64,000 bases of DNA from Dallia pectoralis (GCA_029465975.1 CM055754.1:7540264-7604263), one strand, 5' to 3'. Counted from the first letter of the stretch, positions 24,700-61,300 are shown. Translations and numbers: made by a program. The notes: generated from the sequence alone by a model not told the origin.

Positions 24700-25105
24700 G
24701 AGGTTTGGTTAGGGGTGGAGGAGGCAGAGAAGAGGATGGGGAGGAAGAGAGAGAGCGAAGGATGGAGGAGGAAGAGAGGAGGATGTGGGGAGACAGAGGG
24801 AGAGAGGATAGGGAGGAATGGGCAGAGAGGAGGATGAAGGGAGAAAAAGGCAGAGAGGAGGGAGGGAGGAAAAGGCAGAGAGGAGGGAGGAAAAGGCAGA
24901 GAGGAGGGAGGAAAAGGCAGAGAGGAGGATGGAGGGAGGAAGTCAGAGAGGAGGATGAATGGAGAAAAAGGCAGAGAGGAGGGAGGGAGGAAAAGGCAGA
25001 GAGGAGGGAGGAAAAGGCAGAGAGGAGGGAGGAAAAGGCAGAGAGGAGGGAGGGAGGAAAAGGCAGAGAGGAGGATGGAGGGAGGCAGACGGAGAGAGAT
25101 GGGGC
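24700..25105. repeat. Polypurine minisatellite
   Basis: About 400 bp nearly free of pyrimidines on the plus strand, built on AAAAGGCAGAGAGGAGGGAGG-type units of about 20-24 bp. Long ORFs on both strands (up to 190 codons) are low-complexity artefacts. Confidence 0.93.
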
Positions 25106-27340
25106 AATAGGCCATGAATATTCCCTGGTATAATGCCACTTGGGTGCATCTGATTGGTCCGATCCCAGCCTGTGGTGGGCTTAGTGCTGGGCTCTGCTGT
25201 CTTCTGAGCATGCTGTCACCCAAGCACCATAAACTATCTGGGATGAGAGATGAGAGGATATGAGGGTGGGAGAATAGATGTCGGCTCTCCTAACCTCTAG
25301 CAATGAAAATACAACAGGTCTTATCCTCGGCCCTGTAAAATGAATGTGACATGTCTTCTCCTAGAAAAGTAAATGGGACCGGTCCATTCCTAGCCCCAGT
25401 AAAGTAAATGGGACCGGTCTATTCCTAGCCCCAGTAAATGAAATAGGACTGGCCCTCTCCTAGTCTCAGTAAAATAATAAACTACAGGATAATCAATGCA
25501 TGGGTGTAGTACCACGTTTTATAGTTTTGTTGACTTTCTCAGCACTTGCAAATCATTCACCAAAGACAAGCTCAGCTCAGAGGATTATCTGAGACAAACA
25601 GATTAATTAACCTGTTTTTCTTGAAAAAGAATGGCTGGCACTCTCCTGACCTTTCAGAAAATAAACGGCCATACTGAAGCTCATTAAAGCCTGCAGCAAA
25701 CCGGTACTGTGTGTTCAGAGGAAGCCATTGTTAGTGCCATCAGAACCACTCATATCTGCTGTCAGCTCAGAATTCTCTCCCGGGGATTAGCGAGTGCTAA
25801 CATCCCTTAAACAGGGAATCTGAAATATCAGTTGACAGTCACCGACACACACGCGGCGTGCCACGTGCGGCTGGTCTGTCAGAGGGTCCGGGATGCGTGG
25901 GTTTCTGACACGCCACGCTGGGCCCAACCCCCTCCGGCGCCACTGTCACTGGACTCCGGTCCCCACCACTGAACAGCGCAGCGGAAGCCAGACCCGCACC
26001 CGACACAGCGCACGTCGAGTGAAGACACGCCCGTTGTCGTCGTCTACATCTGGTTGCCATCGTGAAGTCTTTGCCGCTGTCTGCCGACTGTGGCGGAACG
26101 CTATGCTCAGATAACCCGCGGCTAGTTTGAACGAGTACCTATATAAACATCACGTCTGACGAAGAAGTGATCTTTATAACTGGAAGCTGGGTAGCGTGAG
26201 TGCTCACGTCAGTGCTTCCTCACATCAACCATGTGGCCAGCCGAGCAGAGGACACTATAACAAAGCAAACAGTTACATCTGGTTTTCTTCTCCGTCTCTC
26301 TACCAACTCCCACATGCCTTTTCAAAACCCTGTCATCTCAGCCCCAATGTGCACCAAGCTGTTGCTTGGCAACCCTCAGCCTCTTTTTTTTTTTTTTTTT
26401 TACGAAGGCCAATGTTCTCCACAACCGAACGCTCGATTTGGTTGAGCAAAGGCCTCATGAAGCACATCACGTAATCGTATTGAGTTACACATCCCCCCAG
26501 AAAGATAGGTTGCTATGGCGATTTCAGTTCCCTAAGTGTTAGAGCCAGGAAGGTCGCAGACTCCGCTCAGGATCGCTGCGAAACCTTGAGGATAGTGTTT
26601 TCATTGTAGTTTTAAAATGACATTTCAGTCTTGTACAGGCACAGGCAATAAACAGCAGCAATCCATTCCGTCGTTGGTAACTAACTGGATAATGATCTGC
26701 TTCTGGTAGTACAAGATGAACCACCGTGGCTCTTCTGAGCTAAAACTTGATGAGTCATGTCATATGCCTGGAAAATATGAGCCGTACGTCTTGTCAATAG
26801 TCAGGTTGAGCATAGTTAAATTGAAGGCCAGAATCTCTAAAGCATAAACCGTGACACCAAAACCTGAAATTAACCTTTAATTTTCTTTTACTCTAATCCT
26901 GAGCGCCAGCTCTTCTTATAAAAAGATTATGGAACAGAGTTTTTGTTTTTATAGACCTAAGTATTCGGGTTCCCACATGTAAACAAACTTAGAACAGGGT
27001 CTTTAACATCCACATTGGAAATATACTTTGTTCTTGTGGAGACTTGCTATAGGTCTATTAAGAGCACATTCAATGTTTTATCATTCTTGTGAACACATGT
27101 GGTTGTCATTTCTGTAACACTAAATCTTCTCCAAGTGAGGACCAAAGAACTAGCCTCTCTAACTCCTAAGAACCTTTACATAAAAAGACGTACCAACCCT
27201 TATTGACAACTTCATGGTTATGTTTAGCTGCAAGTTAACCAGATGTCTCATTAAAACAGTTTATTTTATAAACCATGAAGTTTTAACGTCGCTAGAAATG
27301 TCAGCATGCGTACACACACACCACATAGGAGATACAAGGT
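25106..27340. other. Intergenic between repeats and the calm1 3' end
   Basis: Includes a short tandem at 25370-25445 (GTAAATGGGACCGGTC-like, about 3 copies), a GC-rich stretch at 25845-26110 and an oligo-T run near 26383-26401. No exon of a neighbouring gene was recognised. Confidence 0.4.
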
Positions 27341-28369
27341 TAAGTTCATGGTCTTTTATTGGAAAAAAAAATTAAAAGACTAGCATGTACAACTTGGAAT
27401 GAACGTAAACTGAACTCAAGATGAACAGTCTAGAGAAGACTCTGGTGTTGAAGACCCCTATGACGCGCTGAAGATCAAATCAAAACCCACACGCAACCAT
27501 GGTCAGAGTCGAGAAACAGAGGATAGAAAACATTGACGGTACAACCGCATTTCTCTTGCCAGAAACTAAGACTTCCCCTAGTGGGTAAAAATAGTCAGGA
27601 CCAACCAGACTGTTCGACCCGCTTCCCACCCCGGAAACCAACCCAAAGTTTAACACACAACGAGGAAAACGGAACTCGAAATATTCCAAACATGCCAAAC
27701 GTAGTTCTAAAATGGATGTGTCTGTTTTTTTTTCAAATGATAATTTTCTTAAAAATATCTCTTCCTTTACGTAAGCGAACTGCATCTCGTCTCCGTGTGA
27801 GTTTCGTATGACCCTCCCAAACGCACGCACGCCCTCCCTCCCATCCCCGCAGACATCCACCCCCTCGCCCTCTCAAAATAGACTGTACCAAAACCCCGCC
27901 AAGAGAGTCCGCTCGACACCACTGTGGAATAAAAGTGAGCCCAGCCGCCAGGCTGCGGCGTCAGTCTTAAGCTGCATGCATGAAGAACAGAAACAGGAAA
28001 GAAAAGAGGACAGTTGGCCAGCCCAAACATTACGACCAGCAACTGACTCCAATAAGCGGTTCGCCAAGTGCTTCCATTAGTTGTTGCCGGGTTTGTTTAC
28101 AGGTATAATTTCTGATGTCTAAGCTCATCTCTGGGGACAGGACCACTAACCAGTACATGCAGATCATTTGGATTATTTTCTTTTTTATACATTATTTTTA
28201 TTAAATTTTTAGCGTATTATATATGTGGACAGATTTGTTTTTCCAACATTCAGTTATGTTTTCTATACAGAAACAGTATGAATAAATGTATATTTTTGCA
28301 AGAGGTAAGTAAAACATTTGACTGATTTTTTTTGTCTTCTAAGGAGGTCAGGAGAAGGGTAGGGGAGCT
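27340..28369 (-). other. calm1: calm1 3' UTR (inferred)
   Basis: Follows the calmodulin stop codon. On the minus strand AATAAA hexamers occur at 28197-28202 (proximal) and 27355-27360 (distal), suggesting short and long 3' UTR forms of about 0.2 and 1.0 kb. A 126-codon ORF inside it (27480-27860) has no domain and is not considered real. Confidence 0.6.
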
Positions 28370-38024
<9,655 letters not shown>

Positions 38025-38139
38025 GTCTGTCGGCGCTGGGTGGATTGGTTCTCTAAATCTAGACTACGCAATTGACCAGCTCCCGAGGACTTCAATGACG
38101 GGCTGTAGGTGTGGATCTGTTGCAATCCGCGTCTATATA
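38025..38139 (-). promoter_or_regulatory. calm1: calm1 5' UTR and TATA box
   Basis: On the minus strand CGCTATATAGACG (TATATAG at 38133-38139) lies about 110 bp before the ATG at 38024, placing the start site near 38105. Sequence just upstream (38140-38220) is GC-rich. The 5' UTR between is short. Confidence 0.6.
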
Positions 38140-39224
38140 GCGCTGTGTATTCCTCCGCCGCTGCTGAACACCCTCCTCACTTCCGCATTTTCCCACCGCA
38201 GGACAACAGGCCAGGATCCTCCTCTTCAGCATTAATGTGCCTGCTGGCAGAGATTCAAAGCACAAAAAGGCCACACATAAAGACCACAGACCAAGACAGT
38301 AGTTGACACTTACATGAAAGTACCTTCACACACTTTTACACATCTATATTTCATCCACCATTTATTCTTGCACTGAAGATGAGCAACACCAGATAGAGAT
38401 TCAGTTTTCATAAATTATCTCAATGCACTTATACTGCATACATAAAATGGTAGCTAGGTAAGATTATACTTAAGCATCACCTAATAATACAGCAACACAT
38501 GATGCATCAAAGTATTGGTGTATAAGACTTTGAGATGACGACATTATCAAGGTATGTATTTTTATGAAAGCTGGGAAAAACAGTGCTATATAAAAACTTC
38601 AATGTAACAATTAAACCCTCTGCAAATGTAAGTAGGCTAGCCTGTCAATTGAACTATTATCTTGTACCCAACATATATATTTATATTGTGTGTAAAAAAG
38701 GTCCACTACAAATGACTACAATAAAGCAGTTTTATTGTTTGACTCCTTGGAAACAAAACTGGTGAAGATATAAGTTATTGCCAATGTTTTGAAATCTCAG
38801 TGAAACTTGTTCCAAAAACTTTTCATGATATCTTTTGTACTTTTTCAGATACCTTAAATTAGTATTTTATTCAAATGAAATTATAGGGAGAATGTTAATA
38901 AGGAAAAAGCATAATTCAGTTAATGCATATGTATTTCCATCAGGTTATGGAAATAAAACTATTATATGAATCTAAAACAATACAATAAATGATGGACATA
39001 TTTGGTTATGCGGCCAACAAAGTACAGTTGAAGTCGTCTTCCACACACTTCTTGTCTGCAGACCGTAAAATACTCTGTCTGCACCTCGTGCCAACGAACT
39101 GACAGGTCTCAAGCGCGCTCTACTTTATGCAACGCACTGCTTTATCTCTGCGGAAGAATACTTTAAAATGCACTGGCCAGTCTCTTTGTTGAAGCCGGAG
39201 AAATTGCGGTTCTTTTTGTGACAG

Positions 39225-39515
39225 CGCTCCTGATTGGCTGCAGTGGACCTGCAATATTCTGCTCATTGTATGAGCGACTGCGATTGGCTACGTTGGATCT
39301 GCAATGCGTCAAACAATGGCGATTATTTTACGAAGTGTTTCTGAAATACGATGTCGCAGGACAGTCTACGTTTTACAACAGAGCATTTTGTCAATATTCT
39401 ATTAATTGGTTTCGACAAAACGTGTTTTTAGTCTTTGGTTTGTCAAAACTATAAACTACCTCTACTTCTGACGGTGGCTCGATTTGAGGAGTTGGCTGAT
39501 TCGCGATTGGTCACT
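39225..39515. promoter_or_regulatory. Cluster of ATTGG (inverted CCAAT) boxes between calm1 and nrde2
   Basis: GATTGGCTGCAGTGGACCTG (near 39232) and GATTGGCTACGTTGGATCTG (near 39282) are a tandem pair about 50 bp apart. Further ATTGG motifs occur near 39405 and 39506. Spacing of this kind is typical of NF-Y promoters. Which gene they serve is not shown by the sequence. Confidence 0.45.
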
Positions 39516-39876
39516 GCAAACCTACACGAGGAACTATTTTGTAGTCGCGAAATTTAAAATAACTGGATAAGGGATATGACAATTAAATATAATAATGCGA
39601 GTTCTGTTTTCAACCAAAATTTGCAAATTTGAGTACTGCATTGGACAATCTTTACTTTGCTAAACAAACTTTTTAATAATAAATATCAATGGTGATAAAA
39701 AAATTAAAATAATCTCCCAAGTTTGCAGCAATGGATCGAGAAAAACTAGTTAACGTTTTATATTTTTTTTAAATAATTTAAGAAATGTTAAGCAATTTAA
39801 AAAGTCTGTATGACTAAAATGACATGTTAAAAGAGAAATACGACAAGCTGTTTAAAAAAAACGGACGCTTACGATG

Positions 39877-39884
39877 TGACGTCA
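39877..39884 (+). promoter_or_regulatory. nrde2: Consensus CRE (TGACGTCA) before nrde2
   Basis: Perfect palindromic CREB/ATF site 43 bp upstream of the nrde2 ATG (39927), probably in the core promoter or the first bases of the 5' UTR. Confidence 0.6.
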
Positions 39885-39926
39885 TATGCATGCGACTGTT
39901 TACCTTCACATGAAAATTATTGCAAC

Positions 39927-54402
<14,476 letters not shown>

Positions 54403-54601
54403 ACCTGGCTAACCATAGAGTCAGTGGACACACAGAAGAAGCAGCTCTGCACTTACTAATAATACTAATAGAAGTTTCCATGACCAACGAATTGTTGCTC
54501 TTCAAACAGAAGTTTGAATGTTGTTTTCTGTGTTCAATTCTTTTTCCATGTTTCGTTGGATTGAATATCTATTTTTATGCAAAAGACTTGGATTATAAAA
54601 T

Positions 54602-54607
54602 ATTAAA
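54602..54607 (+). terminator. nrde2: nrde2 polyadenylation signal (ATTAAA)
   Basis: ATTAAA 200 bp after the nrde2 stop, followed by a GT-rich stretch (GTGAATATTGGTTTGTTT). The most likely 3' end of the mRNA. Confidence 0.5.
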
Positions 54608-54624
54608 AAAGAGTTTACTGTGAA

Positions 54625-55075
54625 TATTGGTTTGTTTCCTAACGATGCTGTCCTTTCTCTCTTTGAGAATAATTGCAACTATTACCCAGTTGTGAACTGT
54701 CTGGGTTGCTACTGTGAATCTGTTGTATGGATAGAGACATCATCAAAGCTTAAGTGTGGCTGGAGCAGGACAGGAAATGGTCAGGACAGGAAATGGAAAG
54801 AGTCAGGACAGGAAATGGAAACACTGTGGGGATGCTTCTCTGCAAGCTTGTAAGATAAAGGGCAAAATGGATATACGTGAGAAATCCAGGAAGAAAACAG
54901 ATCTCTGCAAGAAACCTGGGATGGATCTTTCAGCTGGAGGATGACACCGAACATACAGCTTAAGAATATGTAGAAAGAGGAACAAATATCTGTTCACCCA
55001 AGGTCCACATCCGACTTGAAGGTGTTCCAGTCGAAAGATACACATGGCTGAAATTTTTGCTAATGGAGCTGCAAG
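54625..55075. other. Spacer downstream of nrde2
   Basis: No gene. A short triplet of CAGGACAGGAAATGG motifs lies at about 54769-54820. Confidence 0.4.
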
Positions 55076-56335
55076 TATGAGGCAGACTACATACATTATG
55101 GATTAGCTGCTGCATATAAGAATGGATGTATGAGGCAGACTACATACAGTATGGATTAGCTGCTGCATATAAGAATGGATGTATGAGGCAGACTACATAC
55201 AGTATGGATTAGCTGCTGCATATAATAATGGATGTATGAGGCAGACTACATACAGTATGGATTAGCTGCTGCATATAAGAATGGATGTATGAGGCAGACT
55301 ACATACATTATGGATTAGCTGCTGCATACAAATAATGGATGTATGAGGCAGACTACATACAGTATGGATTAGCTGCTGCATACAAAGAATGGATGTATGA
55401 GGCATACTACATACAGTATGGATTAGCTGCTGCATACAACGAATGGATGTATGAGGCAGACTACATACAGTATGGATTAGCTGCTGCATACAATAATGGA
55501 TGTATGAGGCAGACTACATACAGTATGGATTAGCTGCTGCATATAAGAATGGATGTATGAGGCAGACTACATACAGTATGGATTAGCTGCTGCATACAAA
55601 GAATGGATGTATGAGGCAGACTACATACAGTATGGATTAGCTGCTGCATATAAGAATGGATGTATGAGGCAGACTACATACAGTATGGATTAGCTGCTGC
55701 ATACAAAGAATGGATGTATGAGGCAGACTACATACAGTATGGATTAGCTGCTGCATACAAATAATGGATGTATGAGGCAGACTACATACAGTATGGATTA
55801 GCTGCTGCATACAAATAATGGATGTATGAGGCAGACTACAGTACAGTATGGATTACAAAGAATGGATGCTGAGGCAGACTACATACAGTAGAATGGATGT
55901 AAGAATGGAGGCAGACTACATACAGTATGGATTAGCTGCTGCATACAAAGAATGGATGTATGAGGCAGACTACATACAGTATGGATTAGCTGCTGCATAC
56001 AAATAATGGATGTATGAGGCAGACTACATACAGTATGGATTAGCTGCTGCATATAAGAATGGATGTATGAGGCAGACTACATACAGTATGGATTAGCTGC
56101 TGCATACAAATAAGAATGGATGTATGAGGCAGACTACATACAGTATGGATTAGCTGCTGCATACAAATAATGGATGTATGAGGCAGACTACATACAGTAT
56201 GGATTAGCTGCTGCATATAAGAATGGATGTATGAGGCAAACTACATACAGTATGGATTAGCTGCTGCATATAAGAATGGATGTATGAGGCAGACTACATA
56301 CAGTATGGATTAGCTGCTGCATATAAGAATGGAGT
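55076..56335. repeat. 53-bp minisatellite between nrde2 and psmc1
   Basis: About 24 copies of a unit containing ATGGATGTATGAGGCAGACT, ACATACAGTATGGATTAGCT and GCTGCATATAAGA. Variants differ at CATATAAGA / CATACAAATA / CATACAAAGA. One disordered patch lies at 55845-55915. Confidence 0.96.
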
Positions 56336-56570
56336 GCTCCGAATGTGTTTTCTGCTTTGAAACACTCAAATGAATGTTTAAAACCATTAAAATGTCAGCG
56401 TCATTTGAAACAAGCCCCTGGCAGAGGCTGATAAAACAGTGGATTTTTTAAAAAGAAAGGAAGAGCATCTAGGCAGTCAGCTACTACCCCCTAACTGGCA
56501 TTGAAGGCATCGTTTTTGGCGCCATACCATCGCTCGGGGTAAGAAACAAACACAATTGGGGAGGATTTGA

Positions 56571-56990
56571 TACAGTGCATCCGGAAAGTACTCAGCACTT
56601 CACTTTTTCCACATTTGGTTATTTTACAGCCTTATTGCAAAATGAATCAAATTATTTCCCCAGAACTCTACACACAATACTCCATTTATGATAACGTGAA
56701 AGCTTTGCTAATCTATTAAGTAAGTATTCAGTCTGACACTCAAAATAGAGCTGAGGTGCATTCTGTTTCCACTGATCATCCTTGAGATGTTTCTAAAACT
56801 TTATTGAATTCAGTTGATGGGACATGATTTGTAATAGCAGTGCGGGTCAGAGCACAAACCAAGCAATGAAGTCCAAGGAACTGTCTGTAGAACTCCAAGA
56901 CAGGATGGTATCGAGGCACAGATCTGGTGAAGGGTACAGAAACTTGAATGTCCTGTTGAGCACAGTGGGCTTCATCATCCCAAATGTGTG
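56571..56990 (+). mobile_element. 5' fragment of a Tc1-like element
   Basis: Starts TACAGTGCATCCGGAAAGTA, followed by CACTTTTTCCACATTTGG and TACACACAATACTCCAT, then GATCATCCTTGAGATGTTTC, and the first transposase codons (CAAGCAATGAAGTCCAAGGA, AGGCACAGATCTGGTGAAGG). Stops after the start of the DNA-binding domain. Same family as the outer copy at 14247-15580. Confidence 0.8.
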
Positions 56991-57124
56991 TCACACATCC
57001 AGAGAAAATGTGATACTCCACATCCAAGGTAGAAAGGGGCAGTATCAGGGTCTAACCTCAAGGCAGGAAAGGAAACTATTTGACTGAGGAAAGACAGGAA
57101 ACAAATAAGTGGGACAACAAAAGA

Positions 57125-57911
57125 CCTGGGGCCTGTACCATGATGGTAGTTGAACAAACCCAGGGTTCCAGGATTGGTTCAGAATTGACAAAATCAAACC
57201 GACGCAATCAGGCTTTATTGGTACCATGAAGCAGCTCATCAACTTACTTTGTCAACCCAGGGTTTGATCCTTAAACTCTGATTACTCCGCGCGCGCGTGC
57301 ACATAAAAGAGTAACTTCGGCACCGAACAACCAATCACGTTCGATATGGATAGGGCGAGAGCAATATTTTTTCTGCGGATGAAGTAAGAAATTAATCTTC
57401 AGAAATATGAAGAATATAAAAATGTTTTTCAAGCACGCAGTAACACCGTCTCTGCTGCCAAAGCAAGAGAACAATCTTGGAGGATCATTGCTGATTGTTA
57501 ATGCCTAAGTTAAAGAAATACATTTTATAGGCGATTAATGTAAAATAATGATTTCAGGCTAATCATATTGAAAATGAATGAAAATGTGTGTATTCATATA
57601 TATATATATATACAATGTGTGTGTGTGTGTAAAATGTGAAGCCATTGCAACAGAGAACAGAAGCTAGGAATTAATTACGTCACCTATATGTCTTTGGTCA
57701 CCGCTGATTGGTCCAACTTCTGACTTAGATCTCGAATGCAGAACATAACCTGCCCCGGAGCAGGTTAGCCGTCCAGCGTCAGATACCATGGCAACGAATA
57801 CCGATTGAAGCCGAGCTACTTACATGGTACCTAAAACCCAGGGTTGGGGGAAACTTAACTGAAACATAGCTGGCTAGCCACCAAAACCAGCTTCATGGTA
57901 CAGGCCCCAGG
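57125..57911. mobile_element. Non-autonomous DNA transposon with 19-bp TIRs and 3-bp TSD
   Basis: The left end CCTGGGGCCTGTACCATGA is the exact reverse complement of the right end TCATGGTACAGGCCCCAGG, flanked on both sides by AGA (57122-57124 and 57912-57914). The interior (about 790 bp) has CCCAGGGTT motifs, a CpG patch (CCGCGCGCGCG), and TA and GT runs, but no transposase. A 3-bp target duplication suggests the PIF/Harbinger group, but the usual TWA target is not matched, so the superfamily is open. Confidence 0.78.
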
Positions 57912-58102
57912 AGAGGGCATGATAGGACCAGACAATGCCACAAACTGAAAGTGCAACAAGTCCCCTTTAGTTGGGTAGGACCATTACAGCATGCCTTGCT
58001 CTTTGTCACAAATATTGTGTGCGTATGAAGCATATTTTAATGCATTTATAAGCTCAATACGACATAACGAAAGACCCAAAATACAGCATTTGTCTTAAAT
58101 GA

Positions 58103-58108
58103 TTTATT
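58103..58108 (-). terminator. psmc1: psmc1 polyadenylation signal
   Basis: AATAAA on the minus strand 212 bp beyond the psmc1 stop, giving a short 3' UTR (about 58085-58319). Confidence 0.55.
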
Positions 58109-58319
58109 TGCCATATTTGAAACAGCATATGGAATCAACAACCAATATCATGCTGCCCAGTTCAGAAATTAAACTAATTTCACAGCTGCGCTAACAAGCA
58201 TTAAACAGCTAGCAATATCTAGTCCAGAGATACAATGAACACAAATGAAAAGCTTTCAGAGTAAATAAAGCAGTACGATATTGAATAGGATGTTGTTGAC
58301 GTTTCTTCTACAGCTGTGG

Positions 58320-61300
58320 TTAGAGATACAGTCCCTCTGGTGTTCCCTCCTGCTTCTTGTACAATACGTTCTCCTTTGACTTTTTGAAATCCTCGTTCGT
58401 AACCTTCATCCTGCGCTCTCTCAGGGCCATCAGCCCTGCCTCTGTACAAATAGCCTGAGGGGGAAAAACGGAGAACAGAGCAGGGATAAGATAAAGAGTA
58501 AAATGCATCATGGAAATGGATGAATGAACAGCAGCAAACCCTTCATCTTTTGAGTTGGCCATATTTCTAGATTCACTCCAATTGTTCCCGCCGCGGCCGA
58601 TCGCTACACCGTATTGTACCTTGATGTCGGCTCCGGAAAGGTCATCCTTGGCCAGGATCAGTTCGTCCAGGGTCACGTCGTCTGCCACCGTCATCCTGCT
58701 GGTGTGGATCTGGAAGATCCTTCGCTTGGTCTTCTCATCCGGCAGGGGGAACTCGATCTTACGGTCAATACGGCCTGAGCCATGGAAACGACACAGGGAC
58801 AGGACTCATTTAGGTGGCCATAGCTTGATTAACACATTCCTAACCTCATCATGATACATGTTTTAATGTACCTGGTCTGATGAGTGCCGGGTCCAGGGTC
58901 TCGATCCTGTTGGTTGCCATAATGACCTTGACATCTCCTCTGGAGTCAAAACCGTCCAGCTGGTTGAGCAGCTCCAACATAGTCCTCTGGATCTCTCGCT
59001 CCCCTCCTGAGTTCGATTCATATCTGCAGAAGACGCAGTAGTGATGAGAGTCTCTCAATCACTGTTCAAATGCGCTCGCTGTAATTATGAATTCAATCAG
59101 CAACCAATGGCAGTGCAAACCAGCCTTGTCTGAACCTTGCAGAACCCTTTATCCAGAACCCTTTATCTACATGTTGTTTCTGAAACGAGAGGCAATATCT
59201 GATTCCAGTACATCACCTGGCACTATTTTGCTGCAGGGCCTCACCCTTTGTTGATATAGTCAATCTGGCGTACCATATAGACTTACAGCTAGAGGCTAGA
59301 GGAATAGGCTACTTGATGAACCTCTTGTAGAACCTTTAGTACAGTGTTAATAGTGCTTAGTACACACACTGATGGGGAAACGACAAATAATGTGCTGCAG
59401 ATTAAGGACCAGTGCAAAATAGGTGTCAGATCAAACGGATCCAAATCTGAAAGGTGCGGGATGTTCTAAATGAGACAACGACACCAGATATTCCAAGCAA
59501 AAACAAAACCGAGTGAGTCAGGCTACACTACTGTAATTGGATTTTCAGATGAGGCTCTACAGAGATCGCACCACATCTTTCATACTTGGGTAATATTAAT
59601 TACACTGGCCCAAGTGCAAATTATAATTATGTTTAGTAAAAGTGCAGATATTGTTACCCTTTAAGGCATTATCGCGATCGGATGCATACCGCCCTCGACT
59701 TAAAGGGCCGCGGCGTGATTAAACGACTCCCACCTCTTAGTCCCGATAGCGTCGATCTCGTCAATGAAGACGATGGAGGGAGCGTGCTCCTCTGCCACCC
59801 GGAACAGCTCTCGGACCAGCTTGGGCCCGTCTCCCAGGTACTTCTGGATCAGCTCCGAGCCCACCACACGCAGGAAGGTTGCGGACGTCTGGTTCGCCAC
59901 CGCCTTGGCCAATAGGGTTTTCCCTAAAAGATCACATGATGACCGTTAAGACTTTAAGAGGTGCTTTTCCGGTCAAATTCAGCACAATTTGTTAAAAAAA
60001 CCATGATATTAAAATGTGGTCCTGTTCGTTATTGCTTTAGATGTTGTACCTGTTCCCGGAGCGCCATACAGAATGACCCCCTTAGGAGGCTTGATGCCCA
60101 TCTCTTCATAGTACTCTGGATGGGTCAGTGGGAGTTCCACAGACTCCTGAGGGGGCAGATCCAGGTACAGTGGTTGGTCTAACGCATTTGGAGTATCTCA
60201 AGCACTGTACGCTACTTCCTTGTTGAGAATTTCACCTTAATTTCCTGGATCTGGTTGTCCAGTCCACCGATGTCGGCGTATGTCTCCTGAGGGGCCTTCT
60301 CCACCTTCATCACCGTCACGAGGGGATCCGTGTCGTCCATTAAGACCCCAATGACAGCATGGACCTGCAGACACACACACACACACACGTCCCTTAGTAG
60401 CTACGGATGGAGTATTACATCGATTTTAAATGTTCTCTGTCGAATAGGCACAGAGGTTAAACGCTTCACCATTACGATGGCCTGGCAGTAAGTACCTTGT
60501 GGTTCAGCAGGACCGAACAGCCGGGTTCCAGCAGGTCCTTATCGACAAAGGACAGGATGCTGACGTAGTGCTCAGAGCCCACGGAGGTGGAAACGATGGC
60601 GTGGTTGTCGTCGATGATCTCCTCCAGGTTTCCCACTGACATGGGGGTTCCTCTCAGGTCATCCACCTTAGACCTCTCCTCCTGCAGGACGACACAGCGG
60701 AGGAGTCCAGTTATGTTTAGATTAGAAATGATGGGTGCAGCCCGTCCAATGCCATTGTGAGGCGCGTTTTGACGATGGGAAGACGTCAAATCGTCTATGT
60801 TTTAATAAATAAGTCTTGAACTAACTACAAACCAAAAAGTGAATATTAGATGAATATCGTTCGGTCAAGAATTTGCTGCCATACATATGCCATGATTCCC
60901 CGCTGCTTTGGTGGGCAGTCATTAGACAGTTCCAAACTACCTCTAAAAAAGTGTTAATCCTTAAACACTAATACACTCCAATACTGCCAGATTCTCCATG
61001 GCTCTCTATGATAATAACACTGAGTGATTATAACTACATATGGGAGAAGGTACACTTTAGAAGTTCTTGTTATTATGGGTGTGACGAGATCTTGTGCCAC
61101 AAGATCTTGCGATATTGAACATGACAAGATCTCTCCCTAAGCTGAAAAGCTGTCTCACAAGTCGTAGGGGTACATGTGCATTAGAGGCAGCGGCCACAAC
61201 CGGGGCCAACATAGCCACTATGCCCTCGTAATGTGGAAGTGGCTGTGCGTGAGGCAGGATTGGAACCAAACATTAGTTGGTTTGCGCACACGATAAACCT

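Noticed and set aside
24651..25223. Long ORFs on both strands
   Set aside because: Polypurine minisatellite; low-complexity translation, no domain.
27480..27860. 126-codon ORF on the calm1 strand
   Set aside because: Lies inside the inferred calm1 3' UTR, has no domain, and poor start support.
39218..39454. 78-codon ORF between calm1 and nrde2
   Set aside because: Overlaps the CCAAT cluster; no domain, and composition looks like promoter DNA.
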